A stretch of DNA of 64,000 nt from Phycisphaerae bacterium (GCA_028285035.1 JANQQF010000039.1:124001-188000), one strand, 5' to 3'. Counted from the first letter of the stretch, positions 46,665-55,739 are shown. The notes: generated by a model not told the origin, from the letters alone. Program-made: numbers and translations.

Positions 46665-47864
46665 CTAACAAGAAGGCACCGTCCCGATAAAGCTGCCAAG
46701 GGAAAAAGGAGTATTCCCCACCGTGATTTCAGTGGCAAAAGGAGTAACACCCCCCCCCATTATATCAAACACCAACACCGTGTTCCCACCAGAGTTCGTC
46801 ACATAGACCTTACTCCCATCCGGCGTCACTGCCACACCTTGAGCAGTAGTCATCATCACCGTCGGCAAAACAAGAGAAAAGCCCGTATCTATCGTCGTAT
46901 CAATCCAGGCCAGCCCGCCGGCGCCGGGACTAGGATTGACCGCCACATAGGCCGTGAGTCCATCCGGCGCGACTACCACGCCTTGAGGATCAGACGGCAT
47001 CATGATAGTGGCACTGACCGTATCCGTCGCCGTATCAATCACCGACACTGTGCCGTCACCGCTATTCGTCACATAGACTTTGCTTCCATCCGGCATTACC
47101 GCCACGCCTGCAGGAAAACTTCCCACTGGGATGGGCACGCCAATGACCGTATCTGTCGTCGTATCAATCACCGACACTGTGCCGTTACCAGCGTTCGCCA
47201 CATAGGCCTTCCCACCCGACGTCACAGCCAAGGTTAAAGGAGCATTTCCCACCGGGATGGGACTCCCACTGACCGTACCTGTCGTTGTATCAATCACCGA
47301 CACTGTGTTGTCAGCAGCGTTCGTGATATAAGCCAAGACTTTATTGACCGCAGCCACCGTAATCATAAAGCTTTGCGTATCGGTCAAACCGCCTGCATCT
47401 TCCACCTGCAACGTTATCGTGTGGCTTCCCACATCGCTCACACTGCTCGGCGTCCCACTCAAAGTGGCTGTCCCATCCCCATTGTCCGTCAAGGTCAACC
47501 ACATGGGCAGGGTCGTCGTCGCCGTGATTGTCCGGGTGTCGCCCGCATCGGGATCACTGGTCGTGATGTTGTAGCTGTAGGCGGTGTCACAATCAATGGT
47601 TGTAATTGGGAGGCTGGTGAAGCTTGGCGCACCACTCATCACCGGCGAAGTCTGGGCGTGGGCGGGCAGGTAGCCCACCTCAACCAACGGCGTGCCCCAC
47701 TGCTCCGGCAGCACACTCTTCGCCGCCACGGCTCCCCCGCTCGCCGCCAGCAGCTTCAGCAGCGTCCGCCGCGCGATCACCTTCTCCGTTTCCTGGTTTG
47801 GTTGGGAGGGTGGATCCTCAGTCAGATCCGATGAGGGTAAAAAATTGTGGTCATTTTGGCTCAT
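46665..47864 (-). CDS. Tat-exported YVTN-type beta-propeller protein
   Basis: About 399 aa. A twin-arginine signal (IARRTLLKLLAASGG, near residues 29-43) ends at a likely AHA site, followed by a putative cadherin/Ig-like domain (about 75-165) and five or more YVTN beta-propeller repeats (AYVANAGNGTVSVIDT, VYVTNSGDGTVSVIDT and similar). Such propellers serve as binding scaffolds; no enzymatic residues are evident. The ATG at 47864 is preferred because GGAG, which overlaps an upstream in-frame ATG at 47876, is then at the right distance. A 5' fragment of the same gene lies at 46003. Confidence 0.82.
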   Translation of the reverse strand: MSQNDHNFLPSSDLTEDPPSQPNQETEKVIARRTLLKLLAASGGAVAAKSVLPEQWGTPLVEVGYLPAHAQTSPVMSGAPSFTSLPITTIDCDTAYSYNITTSDPDAGDTRTITATTTLPMWLTLTDNGDGTATLSGTPSSVSDVGSHTITLQVEDAGGLTDTQSFMITVAAVNKVLAYITNAADNTVSVIDTTTGTVSGSPIPVGNAPLTLAVTSGGKAYVANAGNGTVSVIDTTTDTVIGVPIPVGSFPAGVAVMPDGSKVYVTNSGDGTVSVIDTATDTVSATIMMPSDPQGVVVAPDGLTAYVAVNPSPGAGGLAWIDTTIDTGFSLVLPTVMMTTAQGVAVTPDGSKVYVTNSGGNTVLVFDIMGGGVTPFATEITVGNTPFSLGSFIGTVPSC

Positions 47865-47915
47865 TTTTTTCTCCATATTAGGGGTGATATTTTAAGATTT
47901 CTAATAGTAGATACA

Positions 47916-47947
47916 GAGGGGGATTTTGGTTTGCCAAAATCCCCCTC
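47916..47947. repeat. Perfect 14-bp hairpin upstream of the beta-propeller gene
   Basis: GAGGGGGATTTTGG, loop TTTG, CCAAAATCCCCCTC. It lies between the divergent beta-propeller and M1 peptidase genes. Relative to the copy at 46233 it is inverted and carries one compensated base-pair change (A-T to G-C). Confidence 0.75.
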
Positions 47948-48008
47948 ACCTCACGGCGCAAAACCCTCCCCCAAACCGTTGAGTAAAAAAACAAATTCGG
48001 AGGCGGAC

Positions 48009-49835
48009 ATGCGATACGATATTAGAAATAAAGGTGAATCTCATTTGGAGCAATGTTTAGCTCCCCCGTCCCCCCAGAGGGGGGAGAAAATCATCGCAGT
48101 TCCCTCCTCTGGAGATCTAGGAGAGCAAATTTACGACCGATTCAAACACCTTACCTTTACAACCCTATTCATCACCTTAACGGTCATCTTGCTCGGTTGC
48201 CAAAGCCAAGCCCCGCAGGTCGCGGAAGAAGTTGTTGAAGAGATTGCCCCAACCGCAACGGTAGCCGCAGTTGAGGAGGTTGAAGAGCCAGATACCCCAA
48301 CTCTCGAACCCACCGAGCCGCCTCCAACAGCCACAGCTACTAACCTACCACCTACCGATACGCCTATTCCTGAACTAACCGAAACACCCGTTAAAGCCAC
48401 TGCCGACGAAGCAGAGATACCACTCAGTCCGATTTTTGATTTAGCCTGGGATGATCGCACGCCTTTTGAAGCAGGTCTGATTTCGTCAGAGCAAGGGATT
48501 TTAGATGAGCTTGATGGGGCTACCGTTTATCACATCGAAATGAGCCTTAGCGACGATATGCAGATGGTGACAGCTCGTCAAGCTATTCGCTACACAAATA
48601 CAGAGCAAGAGGACTTGGCCGAGGTCTATTTTCGATTATTCCCCAATTTAGCGGGAGGAAGTACGGTCGTTGAAAACTTGACAGTCGATGGTGAAGCAAT
48701 CGAGCCAATCTACGAACTTGAAGACAGTGCGATGCAAGTACCGTTGGCAACATCGCTCCAACCTGGTCAAGCCATCGAGATTGCAATGGACTTTACCGTG
48801 ACCGTGCCCGACACCGAGGGCGGCAACTACGGCACCTTTGCCTATCTCAACAATATTTTGGCCCTAGCCCACTTCTATCCGATGATTGCGGTTTATGATG
48901 ATGAAGGTTGGAACCTCGAAATCGCTCCTGCCATCGGCGACGTGGTTTATGCCGACGCCAGCTTTTATCTGGTGCAGATCACCGCTCCAGATGATCAACA
49001 GCTCGTCACATCTGGTGTTGAAATCGAGCGCGAAGAAAAAGACGACCAGCAAATTATCACCGTCGCGGCTGGGCCAATGCGTGATTTTTATTTAGCAGCC
49101 AGTGACACCTATGAGATGGTCAGCACCACTGTAGGCGAAACGACCATCAACAGCTTCGCCACCGCCGATTTAACCGAAGGCTCTGAAAATGCCCTGCAAC
49201 ACGCTGCTGATGCAGTTGAGAGTTTTAACGAACGTTTTGGCATCTATCCCTACACCGAATTTGATATGGTACCCATCTCTACGCAGGCTTTAGGCATCGA
49301 ATATCCCGGCATCGTGGCGAACCTCATCATCCTCTACGATACCGAGGCCCAACTCGGCAATCTGCCCAGCAGCGTCCTGCTCGAAGCCACCGTCGTACAC
49401 GAGGTCGCCCATCAATGGTTTTACGCCTTGGTTGGCAATGACCAGCTCGATGAGCCGTGGTTAGATGAGGCGATGGCCCAGTTTGCCACGCTAGTCTACT
49501 ACTCCGATGTATATGGTCCCGCCGGGGCAGCCGGCTTCTATCAATCGCTCGAAGGTCGCTGGAATCGGGTTGATCAGGCTGACATTCCGATTGGTCTACC
49601 CGTCCGTGACTACACCGCCCAGGAGTATGGGGCGATTGTTTACGGACGTGGGCCGCTCTTTGTAGAGGCCCTCTCTACCGAAATGGGCAGTGACATCTTC
49701 GGTGATTTCATTCTTGATTACAGCCTTAAGTTCCGTTATGGTATCGCCAGCAGCCAGGATTTTCAAGATTTAGCCGAAGCCCATTGCGATTGTGAGTTGA
49801 AAGGCTTATTTGCGGAGTGGGTGTATGCAGAATGA
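48009..49835 (+). CDS. M1-family (gluzincin) peptidase lipoprotein
   Basis: About 608 aa. The ATG at 48009 is preceded by a perfect GGAGG with five bases between. The N-terminal region is unusually long: about 46 residues precede the hydrophobic signal core (TLFITLTVILLGC), whose LLGC is a lipobox. Residues about 18-38 of that region are encoded by a GC-rich repeat element. After a Thr/Pro/Glu linker comes an M1-like peptidase with HEVAHQW (zinc site) and the third ligand Glu in WLDEAMAQF, 19 residues after the second His. The aminopeptidase GAMEN-type motif is not evident. It would be anchored outside the cell and cleave peptides. Confidence 0.85.
   Translation: MRYDIRNKGESHLEQCLAPPSPQRGEKIIAVPSSGDLGEQIYDRFKHLTFTTLFITLTVILLGCQSQAPQVAEEVVEEIAPTATVAAVEEVEEPDTPTLEPTEPPPTATATNLPPTDTPIPELTETPVKATADEAEIPLSPIFDLAWDDRTPFEAGLISSEQGILDELDGATVYHIEMSLSDDMQMVTARQAIRYTNTEQEDLAEVYFRLFPNLAGGSTVVENLTVDGEAIEPIYELEDSAMQVPLATSLQPGQAIEIAMDFTVTVPDTEGGNYGTFAYLNNILALAHFYPMIAVYDDEGWNLEIAPAIGDVVYADASFYLVQITAPDDQQLVTSGVEIEREEKDDQQIITVAAGPMRDFYLAASDTYEMVSTTVGETTINSFATADLTEGSENALQHAADAVESFNERFGIYPYTEFDMVPISTQALGIEYPGIVANLIILYDTEAQLGNLPSSVLLEATVVHEVAHQWFYALVGNDQLDEPWLDEAMAQFATLVYYSDVYGPAGAAGFYQSLEGRWNRVDQADIPIGLPVRDYTAQEYGAIVYGRGPLFVEALSTEMGSDIFGDFILDYSLKFRYGIASSQDFQDLAEAHCDCELKGLFAEWVYAE
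48061..48125 (+). repeat. Palindromic repeat element inside a coding N-terminus
   Basis: A C-run/G-run palindromic segment (CTCCCCCGTCCCCCC ... GGGGGGAG, then TCCCTCCTCTGGAG ... GGAGAG) similar in plan to copies 1 to 3. It is read in frame between the ATG and the signal peptide of the M1 peptidase lipoprotein. Confidence 0.5.
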
Positions 49836-50708
49836 TTAGCTAACAATCGGAATGGCATAATAAATGGTAGGATTCTCGGGATGGTCGCTATACTCAGGAC
49901 CATAGAACTCAATGTCGGGACCATAGCTGTGCTGTTTGCCGGATTGAAGGAGCCAGCTTGAGTAGATGTAGCTGACCGTATCATCCAAGTTACGGACAGC
50001 CCCGTGACAAGCAAATCGGGCGACGGTCGTCTCCGGCACTTCGATCTTAACCATCTCAGAGGGAATGTGGTCGACAGCGTCTATCTCAGTCGCCGCAAAA
50101 TATTCTAGCTGGTCTGTCTTCTCTGGCGTTTGGCGGATGATGCCATAACACATTTCGGGAATTGCACCGTTGACAGTTTGTAGCTGGTGCAAAAAGTCAT
50201 CCCATAGTGGCGGCAAGGTCTCGGCGATATTGTTTTTCTCCGAGTCGACGCTGTAGAACACGGTTCGAAGGCCGATCAAACTCAACTTAGGTTGCACATA
50301 AATCTCCGGCTCCAACGAGATATTCTGATTGATATTCCGTAGATAGTCGGTATCAAATTGCACTTTCCGGACGAAGAGATTTTTGTTCGCCAACTTGCGA
50401 TAGGCATTGGGGGTCATATCGTATACCTTCTTAAAGGCCCGAGTAAAACTTTCCTGCGACTCAAAACCAGCTTCCAGGGCGATATCAATGATTTTAAGGT
50501 TAGGTTGCAGGAGTTTATCCAACGCGTTCGCCAGTCGTCTAGAGCGAATGTAGGTCTTCAAGGTCTCATTGGTGAGCGCCTTGAAGATACGTTGATAATG
50601 CCACTGGCTCATATTGGCCGCTTGGGCCACTTGAGCCAGCGTGAGATCGTTGTCTAGATTGGCCTCGATAAAATCAACACCAATCTGGACCTGTTTAAGC
50701 GTATCCAC
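49836..50708 (-). CDS. AraC-family regulator with GyrI-like effector-binding domain
   Basis: A 290-aa transcription regulator. Two AraC helix-turn-helix motifs are at the N-terminus (about 8-105; TLAQVAQAANMSQWHYQRIF and IIDIALEAGFESQESFTRAFK), followed by a GyrI-like/effector-binding domain (about 125-290, with PLWDDFLHQL). This is the order of the Rob/SoxS-like ligand-responsive subgroup. It is directly followed by nothing on its own strand and is convergent with the M1 peptidase (stops adjoin). The SnoaL-like gene lies just upstream on the same strand (9-base gap), so the two are likely cotranscribed. Confidence 0.9.
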   Translation of the reverse strand: MDTLKQVQIGVDFIEANLDNDLTLAQVAQAANMSQWHYQRIFKALTNETLKTYIRSRRLANALDKLLQPNLKIIDIALEAGFESQESFTRAFKKVYDMTPNAYRKLANKNLFVRKVQFDTDYLRNINQNISLEPEIYVQPKLSLIGLRTVFYSVDSEKNNIAETLPPLWDDFLHQLQTVNGAIPEMCYGIIRQTPEKTDQLEYFAATEIDAVDHIPSEMVKIEVPETTVARFACHGAVRNLDDTVSYIYSSWLLQSGKQHSYGPDIEFYGPEYSDHPENPTIYYAIPIVS

Positions 50709-50717
50709 TCGTAATTT

Positions 50718-51080
50718 TTATCCTTCTGGCGTTTCAAAAAATCCAGTCATCGCGACTAAAATGCCCTGCTCATTATACTCGCCGTAGCTGATGCCATCCC
50801 CTAGCATAACATCATCCCCGTTTCGCATCTCCCAGGTCGCAATGCTTTTATTATTGTGACAGGAAAAGGTTTTTGTCACAAAATGGCCGCCCGGAATCTG
50901 CTGATGAAAACTCTGCATATAGGCCACAAGCTCATCCCAGCCTGTGGCTGTCATCAGCGGGTCTTGATACTGACAGTTTGAGGCCAGCGACTTCCCAAAC
51001 AAGGCTCGTTTTTCATTTTCCGTTTCGGCCTTCCAAGCAGCCACATATGTTTCCCATGTTTGTTGATAGTTATTACTCAT
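50718..51080 (-). CDS. SnoaL-like (NTF2-fold) protein
   Basis: About 120 aa with an NTF2-like fold. W-x-x-Y-x-A-A-W at the start, LASNCQYQDPLM and GWDELVAYMQSFHQQIPGGHF are typical of SnoaL-like polyketide-cyclase-type proteins. The ligand is unknown. The ATG at 51080 is preferred because GGAG, overlapping an in-frame ATG at 51092, then serves as ribosome site. It is first in a two-gene unit with the AraC regulator. Confidence 0.82.
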   Translation of the reverse strand: MSNNYQQTWETYVAAWKAETENEKRALFGKSLASNCQYQDPLMTATGWDELVAYMQSFHQQIPGGHFVTKTFSCHNNKSIATWEMRNGDDVMLGDGISYGEYNEQGILVAMTGFFETPEG

Positions 51081-51104
51081 TTTTTTCTCCAAATTAGATT
51101 TTTT

Positions 51105-51176
51105 AGGGCTTACGGAAAGAAATGTCTGGTTTCGGCAAGCTCAACCGACAGTTTATCCCTATTCTGCGTAAGTCCT
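51105..51176. repeat. Short element with imperfect inverted ends
   Basis: AGGGCTTACGGA (51105-51116) pairs imperfectly with TCTGCGTAAGTCCT (51163-51176). The ends resemble those of the MITE-like element at 2418 (TAGGAGTTACGCA). The 46 bases between include a weaker inner palindrome. The rest of the gap 51081-51366 is AT-rich and contains the operator-like site at 51300. Confidence 0.45.
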
Positions 51177-51299
51177 ATTTTTGACTGATGAGGATAGTAT
51201 AAAACCAATTTGAAGACTTGTTTTGATATTTTGTGCGGTCTTTACTACAAAATAAATCTTTAACAATTTGCCTCTTTCAAAAAAACGAATAAAATCACA

Positions 51300-51318
51300 A
51301 ACATCATACGTTTGACGT
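51300..51318 (+). promoter_or_regulatory. Operator-like palindrome, site 1
   Basis: AACATCATACGTTTGACGT, identical in 18 of 19 bases to the site at 54968 just before the FadR-family regulator gene. It lies 49 bases before the fused dehydrogenase start. It is a probable binding site for the regulator at 55017. Confidence 0.75.
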
Positions 51319-51366
51319 ATAACCAATTCCCACATAAGCAACTTATACGCAGGGAGGCGTTTGACA

Positions 51367-54306
51367 ATGACGACCACACACATTGATGATTTTATGGCTG
51401 AGTTGGGTAAACGGGTGCAGGGTGATTTGCGGACTGATTTGTACAACCGGATGCTCTACAGCACCGATGCCAGTATTTATCAGGTGATGCCCCACGGAGT
51501 CTTACTCCCCAAATCGATCGAAGATATCCACGCAGCGGTCGAATTGGCTGCGAAACATAAAGTACCCATTCTACCCCGTTCTGGTGGCAGCAGTTTGGCT
51601 GGACAGGCGGTCAATGAAGCCTTAGTCATTGATGTGACTCAACATCTGGATCAAATGATTGAGGTCAATGTCGAAGAACAGTGGGTACGGGTACAACCCG
51701 GCTTGGTGCTGGACCAGCTCAACCTACAACTCAAGCCGACAGGCCTTCAATTTGGCCCCGACCCAGCCAGCAGTGGGCGGGCGGCAATGGGTGGAATTGT
51801 GGCGAACAATACCACGGGGGCGCATTCGATTATGTATGGGATGACCGCCGACCACGTCCTCGAAGCCGATGTCATTTTGAGCGACGGTACCCCAACCACA
51901 TTTAAACCACTCGAAGCGGGTGAATTAGAATTATACAAACAACGCAGCGGGCTAGAAGGCAAACTGTATCGCACGATAGATCGCCTCCGCCACGATGAAG
52001 CCGACACCATCCAGGCTGGTACCCCCCGTCATTGGCGACGCTGCGGCGGCTACACCATCGACCGTTTTATCGATGGTGACATCAGCTATCAATGGCCCAA
52101 AGATTCACGCTTCAATATGGCGAAATTGATGAGCGGCTCGGAAGGTACCCTCGGCGTCATCACCGGCCTCAAGCTCAACTTGGTGCCTATCCCTAAACAC
52201 ACTGTCCAGGCCGTCATCCACTACGATGATTTGTACGTCGCCCTCGACTCAACCCAGATTATTTTGCAAACAAACCCCTCATCTGTTGAACTGCTCGATG
52301 AGTTGAGTATGGATTTATGCCGGACCCAGCCGACATACGCTCGAATGTTAGAGACATTTACTGAAGGTCGACCGGCGGCGGTGCTACTCACCGAATTTTA
52401 TGGGGAGAGTGAAGCTGAGGCGCAGGCCAAATTGGCTCAACTTGAAGCGCATTTGAAAAAAGAAAAAGTGGGCTACAGCACCATTGTGCCTGTCACCTCG
52501 GCAGCAATTAAGCAAAATGTGTGGAGTGTCCGTAAGGCGGGGCTGGGCCTGCTGATGAGCATCCGAGGCGACCACAAACCCATCCCATTCATCGAAGACT
52601 CAGCAGTGCCTGTCAAACATCTGGCCGAGTATGTGGGGCACATCCAAAAGTTTTGCGATGACCTAGACACGAAGGTCGTTTATTATGCTCACGCCAGCGG
52701 CGGTTGTCTCCACATCCGCCCTATTATCAATACCAAGGTCGCCCGTGATGTTGAAAAACTGCCCCAAATCAGCAATTTCGCTGTAGGGCTGTTGGGTGAA
52801 TATGGTGGGGCCTGGTCCAGCGAACACGGCGACGGTCGGGCGCGAAGCTGGCTAAATGAGAAATTTTACGGCAAGGGTTTGTATAGCGTTTATCAGGAGA
52901 TCAAACAAACCTTTGATCCCAACAACCTTCTCAATCCTGGCAATATCGTCAATGTGCCGGAAGGAATGCAAACTAGTAATCTTCGATTTGGGGCTGAATA
53001 CAATGTCATTCCTCTGCAAGAAAATCTTGATTTTAGCCACGATCAAGGTTTTCACCGAGCGGTTGAGATGTGCAATGGGGCGGGAGTTTGCCGGAAATTG
53101 ACCACAGGCGCAATGTGTCCCAGCTTTATGGCCACCCGCGAGGAAGAACATAGCACCCGAGGGCGTGCCAATGCGCTCCGGGCAGCTCTGTCAGGCACAA
53201 TTCCCACCGACGAATTTACCAGCAAGCGACTGTACGAGACGATGGATTTATGTGTTTCGTGCAAGGCCTGTAAAACTGAGTGCCCCTCATCGGTGGATAT
53301 GTCGAAAATCAAATTTGAATTCTTGTCACATTATTATGAAAAGAACGGTACGCCACTACGGGCCAAACTGTTTGGTGACATTCACGACCTCAGTCGCCTG
53401 AATAGTGGGCTGATCGCGCCATTGGTGAATGGCGTACTCAATAATGGATTGGTCAAATGGGGGATGGAGCGATTGCTCGGCATCAGTCGTAAACGTACCC
53501 TACCTCAATTTGTCGTCGAACCCTTCACGCGTTGGTTCAAACAACATAAAAAGAATCGACCTGCTCAAAAAGATCGTCCCATCGTGGCGCTTTTCAACGA
53601 CACCTTCCACACCTACAACTACCCTCACATCGCCATCGCGGCAACGGAGGTGCTCGAGGCCGCAGGCTTTGAGGTGGTGTTACCAGGGCACCGCTGTTGT
53701 GGCCGACCGATGATGTCAAAGGGCTTAGTCAAGCAAGCCCGCAAAGCTGCCCAACAAACTATTGAGCGATTAGCTCCACTTGCCCAGAAGGGCATCCCGA
53801 TTGTGGGCCTAGAGCCAAGTTGTTTGCTCTCAATGCGGGATGAGTACGCCGCTCTGTTGCCCAACGACAAACGGGTTGATCTTGTGGCCGAACATTGTTT
53901 TACCTTTGAAGAATTTATTAGCAAATTGGCAGAGACCGGAGAACTCAAGCTCGACTTTGTGGAGGAGCCACGTAACGTCCTGCTCCACGGCCACTGTCAT
54001 CAAAAGGCCTTGACAGGAACCGAGGCAAGCAAAACAACTTTAGCCCTGCCTGGTTATAGCGTAACCGAGGTCGACAGCAGTTGTTGTGGGATGGCCGGCT
54101 CGTTTGGCTATGAAGTCGAACATTACGACATCTCATTGAAGATGGGCGAACGACGCCTATTCCCAGCCGTACGCGAAAAAGCGGATGACACACTGCTTGT
54201 CGCGGCTGGGGTCAGTTGTCGGCAGCAAATTAAGCATGGTACGGGGAAACAAGCATTACATCCAGCGGAAGTACTGCGACAGGCGTTGGTGGAAGACAGT
54301 AATTAG
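51367..54306 (+). CDS. Fused FAD-linked oxidase / Fe-S oxidoreductase (D-lactate or D-2-hydroxyacid dehydrogenase type)
   Basis: About 979 aa joining a GlcD-like half and a GlcF-like half. The N-terminal FAD-binding domain (about 40-220) has LPRSGGSSLAGQAV and DPASSGRAAMGGIVANN. The FAD-oxidase C domain (about 280-535) contains HASGGCLHIRP and EHGDGRARSW. Fe-S motifs follow at about 570-655 (CNGAGVCRKLTTGAMCPS, CVSCKACKTECPS), then two CCG domains (HRCCGRPM, DSSCCGMAGSFG). The same fusion is seen in YdiJ-like enzymes, which oxidise D-lactate or D-2-hydroxyglutarate and pass electrons to the respiratory chain. GGAGG lies ten bases before the ATG at 51367; a TTG at 51361 is possible. The operator before it ties it to the lactate module. 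Confidence 0.92.
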   Translation: MTTTHIDDFMAELGKRVQGDLRTDLYNRMLYSTDASIYQVMPHGVLLPKSIEDIHAAVELAAKHKVPILPRSGGSSLAGQAVNEALVIDVTQHLDQMIEVNVEEQWVRVQPGLVLDQLNLQLKPTGLQFGPDPASSGRAAMGGIVANNTTGAHSIMYGMTADHVLEADVILSDGTPTTFKPLEAGELELYKQRSGLEGKLYRTIDRLRHDEADTIQAGTPRHWRRCGGYTIDRFIDGDISYQWPKDSRFNMAKLMSGSEGTLGVITGLKLNLVPIPKHTVQAVIHYDDLYVALDSTQIILQTNPSSVELLDELSMDLCRTQPTYARMLETFTEGRPAAVLLTEFYGESEAEAQAKLAQLEAHLKKEKVGYSTIVPVTSAAIKQNVWSVRKAGLGLLMSIRGDHKPIPFIEDSAVPVKHLAEYVGHIQKFCDDLDTKVVYYAHASGGCLHIRPIINTKVARDVEKLPQISNFAVGLLGEYGGAWSSEHGDGRARSWLNEKFYGKGLYSVYQEIKQTFDPNNLLNPGNIVNVPEGMQTSNLRFGAEYNVIPLQENLDFSHDQGFHRAVEMCNGAGVCRKLTTGAMCPSFMATREEEHSTRGRANALRAALSGTIPTDEFTSKRLYETMDLCVSCKACKTECPSSVDMSKIKFEFLSHYYEKNGTPLRAKLFGDIHDLSRLNSGLIAPLVNGVLNNGLVKWGMERLLGISRKRTLPQFVVEPFTRWFKQHKKNRPAQKDRPIVALFNDTFHTYNYPHIAIAATEVLEAAGFEVVLPGHRCCGRPMMSKGLVKQARKAAQQTIERLAPLAQKGIPIVGLEPSCLLSMRDEYAALLPNDKRVDLVAEHCFTFEEFISKLAETGELKLDFVEEPRNVLLHGHCHQKALTGTEASKTTLALPGYSVTEVDSSCCGMAGSFGYEVEHYDISLKMGERRLFPAVREKADDTLLVAAGVSCRQQIKHGTGKQALHPAEVLRQALVEDSN

Positions 54307-54803
54307 TGCTTATGCTGACCATTCCCATTGGGAAACTTGGCCTTCAGAGCTTCAACCACGACGGGCGGAGCCAAATGCTCGATAGGGCCATGGTTACGGG
54401 CAATGTCTTTAAGCAGAGATGAGCTTAGGAAAGAATATTCCTGACGAGCCATTAAACAAATTGTATCGATGGTTGGAGCAAGGGTGTGATTGGTTAGAGA
54501 GAGTTGGAACTCCCACTCAAAATCAGAGATCATTCGGAGGCCGCGCACAATGACTGACGCATCAAATGTTTGGGCCAACTCAATGGTCATTGAGTTGTAG
54601 GTGTGAATGGTGATATTAGGAATGTGCGCTAACGCATCTTTTGTTAATTGGTAGCGTTCATCTGTAGAAAAAAGTAGATTTTTCATTGGTTTACTAAATA
54701 TACCGATGATGAGTTCATCAAACATACGAGCGGCGCGCTCTGCAATATCTACGTGGCCACAGGTAATCGGATCGAAACTGGCGGGATAAATCGCTCGAAT
54801 CAT
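54303..54803 (-). CDS. coaD: Phosphopantetheine adenylyltransferase
   Basis: A 166-aa enzyme of coenzyme A synthesis that adenylates 4'-phosphopantetheine. The nucleotidyltransferase motif YPASFDPITCGHVD holds the HxGH-type site (here TCGH), and RGLRMISDFEWEFQ and SFLSSSLLKDIA are CoaD signatures. Length matches the family. Its stop region overlaps the end of the convergent dehydrogenase gene by four bases. It is a housekeeping gene set into the lactate region. Confidence 0.96.
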   Translation of the reverse strand: MIRAIYPASFDPITCGHVDIAERAARMFDELIIGIFSKPMKNLLFSTDERYQLTKDALAHIPNITIHTYNSMTIELAQTFDASVIVRGLRMISDFEWEFQLSLTNHTLAPTIDTICLMARQEYSFLSSSLLKDIARNHGPIEHLAPPVVVEALKAKFPNGNGQHKH

Positions 54804-54967
54804 TGAGCAGAAACTCCTCTAATAATGAGTTTTTTGGAGACGCCCTAGAAAAATCGGCGGTCATCATACACATTCGTACTATTCTAGCAAACTTGAATTA
54901 CAACTGAGTTACAAAAGCCAGTCCGGTTTGCGGCTTGATAAAAATCGTGCTAAACTATCAAACATCA

Positions 54968-54986
54968 AACATCATACGTTTGATGT
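54968..54986 (+). promoter_or_regulatory. Operator-like palindrome, site 2 (autoregulatory)
   Basis: AACATCATACGTTTGATGT. The inner 18 bases are a palindrome with one mismatched pair. A further partial copy (ATCAAACATC) lies just before it. It stands 31 bases before the GTG start of the FadR-family gene. Both half-sites are complete here, while site 1 has one changed base. Confidence 0.78.
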
Positions 54987-55016
54987 CTACATATAAAATA
55001 TCAATGGAGATTTGTC

Positions 55017-55739
55017 GTGGCCGAAGCAGGCTCCCCGTTTCATAACCTTAAACGAAATAACGCTGTCGAAGAAATCATCGACAATTTCAAAGAAGCCTTA
55101 ATCGAGAGGAGCCTCCAGCCTGGGCAACGTCTGCCATCTGAGACCGAGCTTGTTGAGCAATTTGGGGTTGGGCGCGGCACCATTCGAGAAGCGATGAAAA
55201 TGCTCCGAGCCTTGGGCGTGGTCAAAATTCAACAAGGTGATGGCACCTATATTGCTGATCAACCATCCGCTGATCTCCTCAACCCCCTTATTTTTGCCCT
55301 GTTATCAAATATGGGATCGGGCACCGAACTCGTTGAATTGCGGGCCTTAATCGAGATCGGTTCATATCAAATCGCAGCCAAGCGAGCCACGGAAGCTGAC
55401 TGGGCAGATATTTTGGACAAAGAGCAAGCATACATCAAATATGCTCGGACATCTCCACTAGATTATGACCAACTCACACGGTTGGATTTAGATCTCCATA
55501 CATCCCTCATCGACGCCTCCCACAACCAACTCATCATAAAAATCGGTCACACTGTCGAAGAGATGTTCTTCGCCTCAATTCGATCTACCTTGGAAAACGC
55601 ACCAACGTTAGAACCTATCATTGACGGCCATCGTGAGATCGTTGAAGCCGTTCAAAGTGGAGATCCGCACACGATAGATCTAGCTACACGAAAACATCTC
55701 ACCTTCCTAGGCAAAGAAGTTGGAGCGGATTTGTTTTAG
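55017..55739 (+). CDS. FadR-family (GntR superfamily) transcription regulator
   Basis: A 240-aa regulator with an N-terminal GntR winged helix (about 15-80: LQPGQRLPSETELVEQFGVGRGTIREAMKML) and a helical FCD ligand domain (about 95-235) with Asp and His residues that commonly hold a metal (DLDLHTSLIDAS, IIDGHREI, RKHLTFL). Family members such as LldR and GlcC sense lactate or other hydroxy acids. The start is GTG at 55017, preceded by GGAG. Two operator-like palindromes (51300, 54968) and the neighbouring lactate genes point to regulation of hydroxy acid use. The ligand is inferred. Confidence 0.92.
   Translation: MAEAGSPFHNLKRNNAVEEIIDNFKEALIERSLQPGQRLPSETELVEQFGVGRGTIREAMKMLRALGVVKIQQGDGTYIADQPSADLLNPLIFALLSNMGSGTELVELRALIEIGSYQIAAKRATEADWADILDKEQAYIKYARTSPLDYDQLTRLDLDLHTSLIDASHNQLIIKIGHTVEEMFFASIRSTLENAPTLEPIIDGHREIVEAVQSGDPHTIDLATRKHLTFLGKEVGADLF

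Noticed and set aside
46563..47237. 224-aa plus-strand ORF opposite the beta-propeller gene
   Set aside because: It is rich in His, Arg and Pro as expected from the antisense of a Thr/Val/Asp repeat gene; it is a shadow.
48140..48147. A further ATTCAAAC word near the M1 peptidase
   Set aside because: It is a single copy without the second repeat or a -10 at the right distance, and lies inside the coding region.
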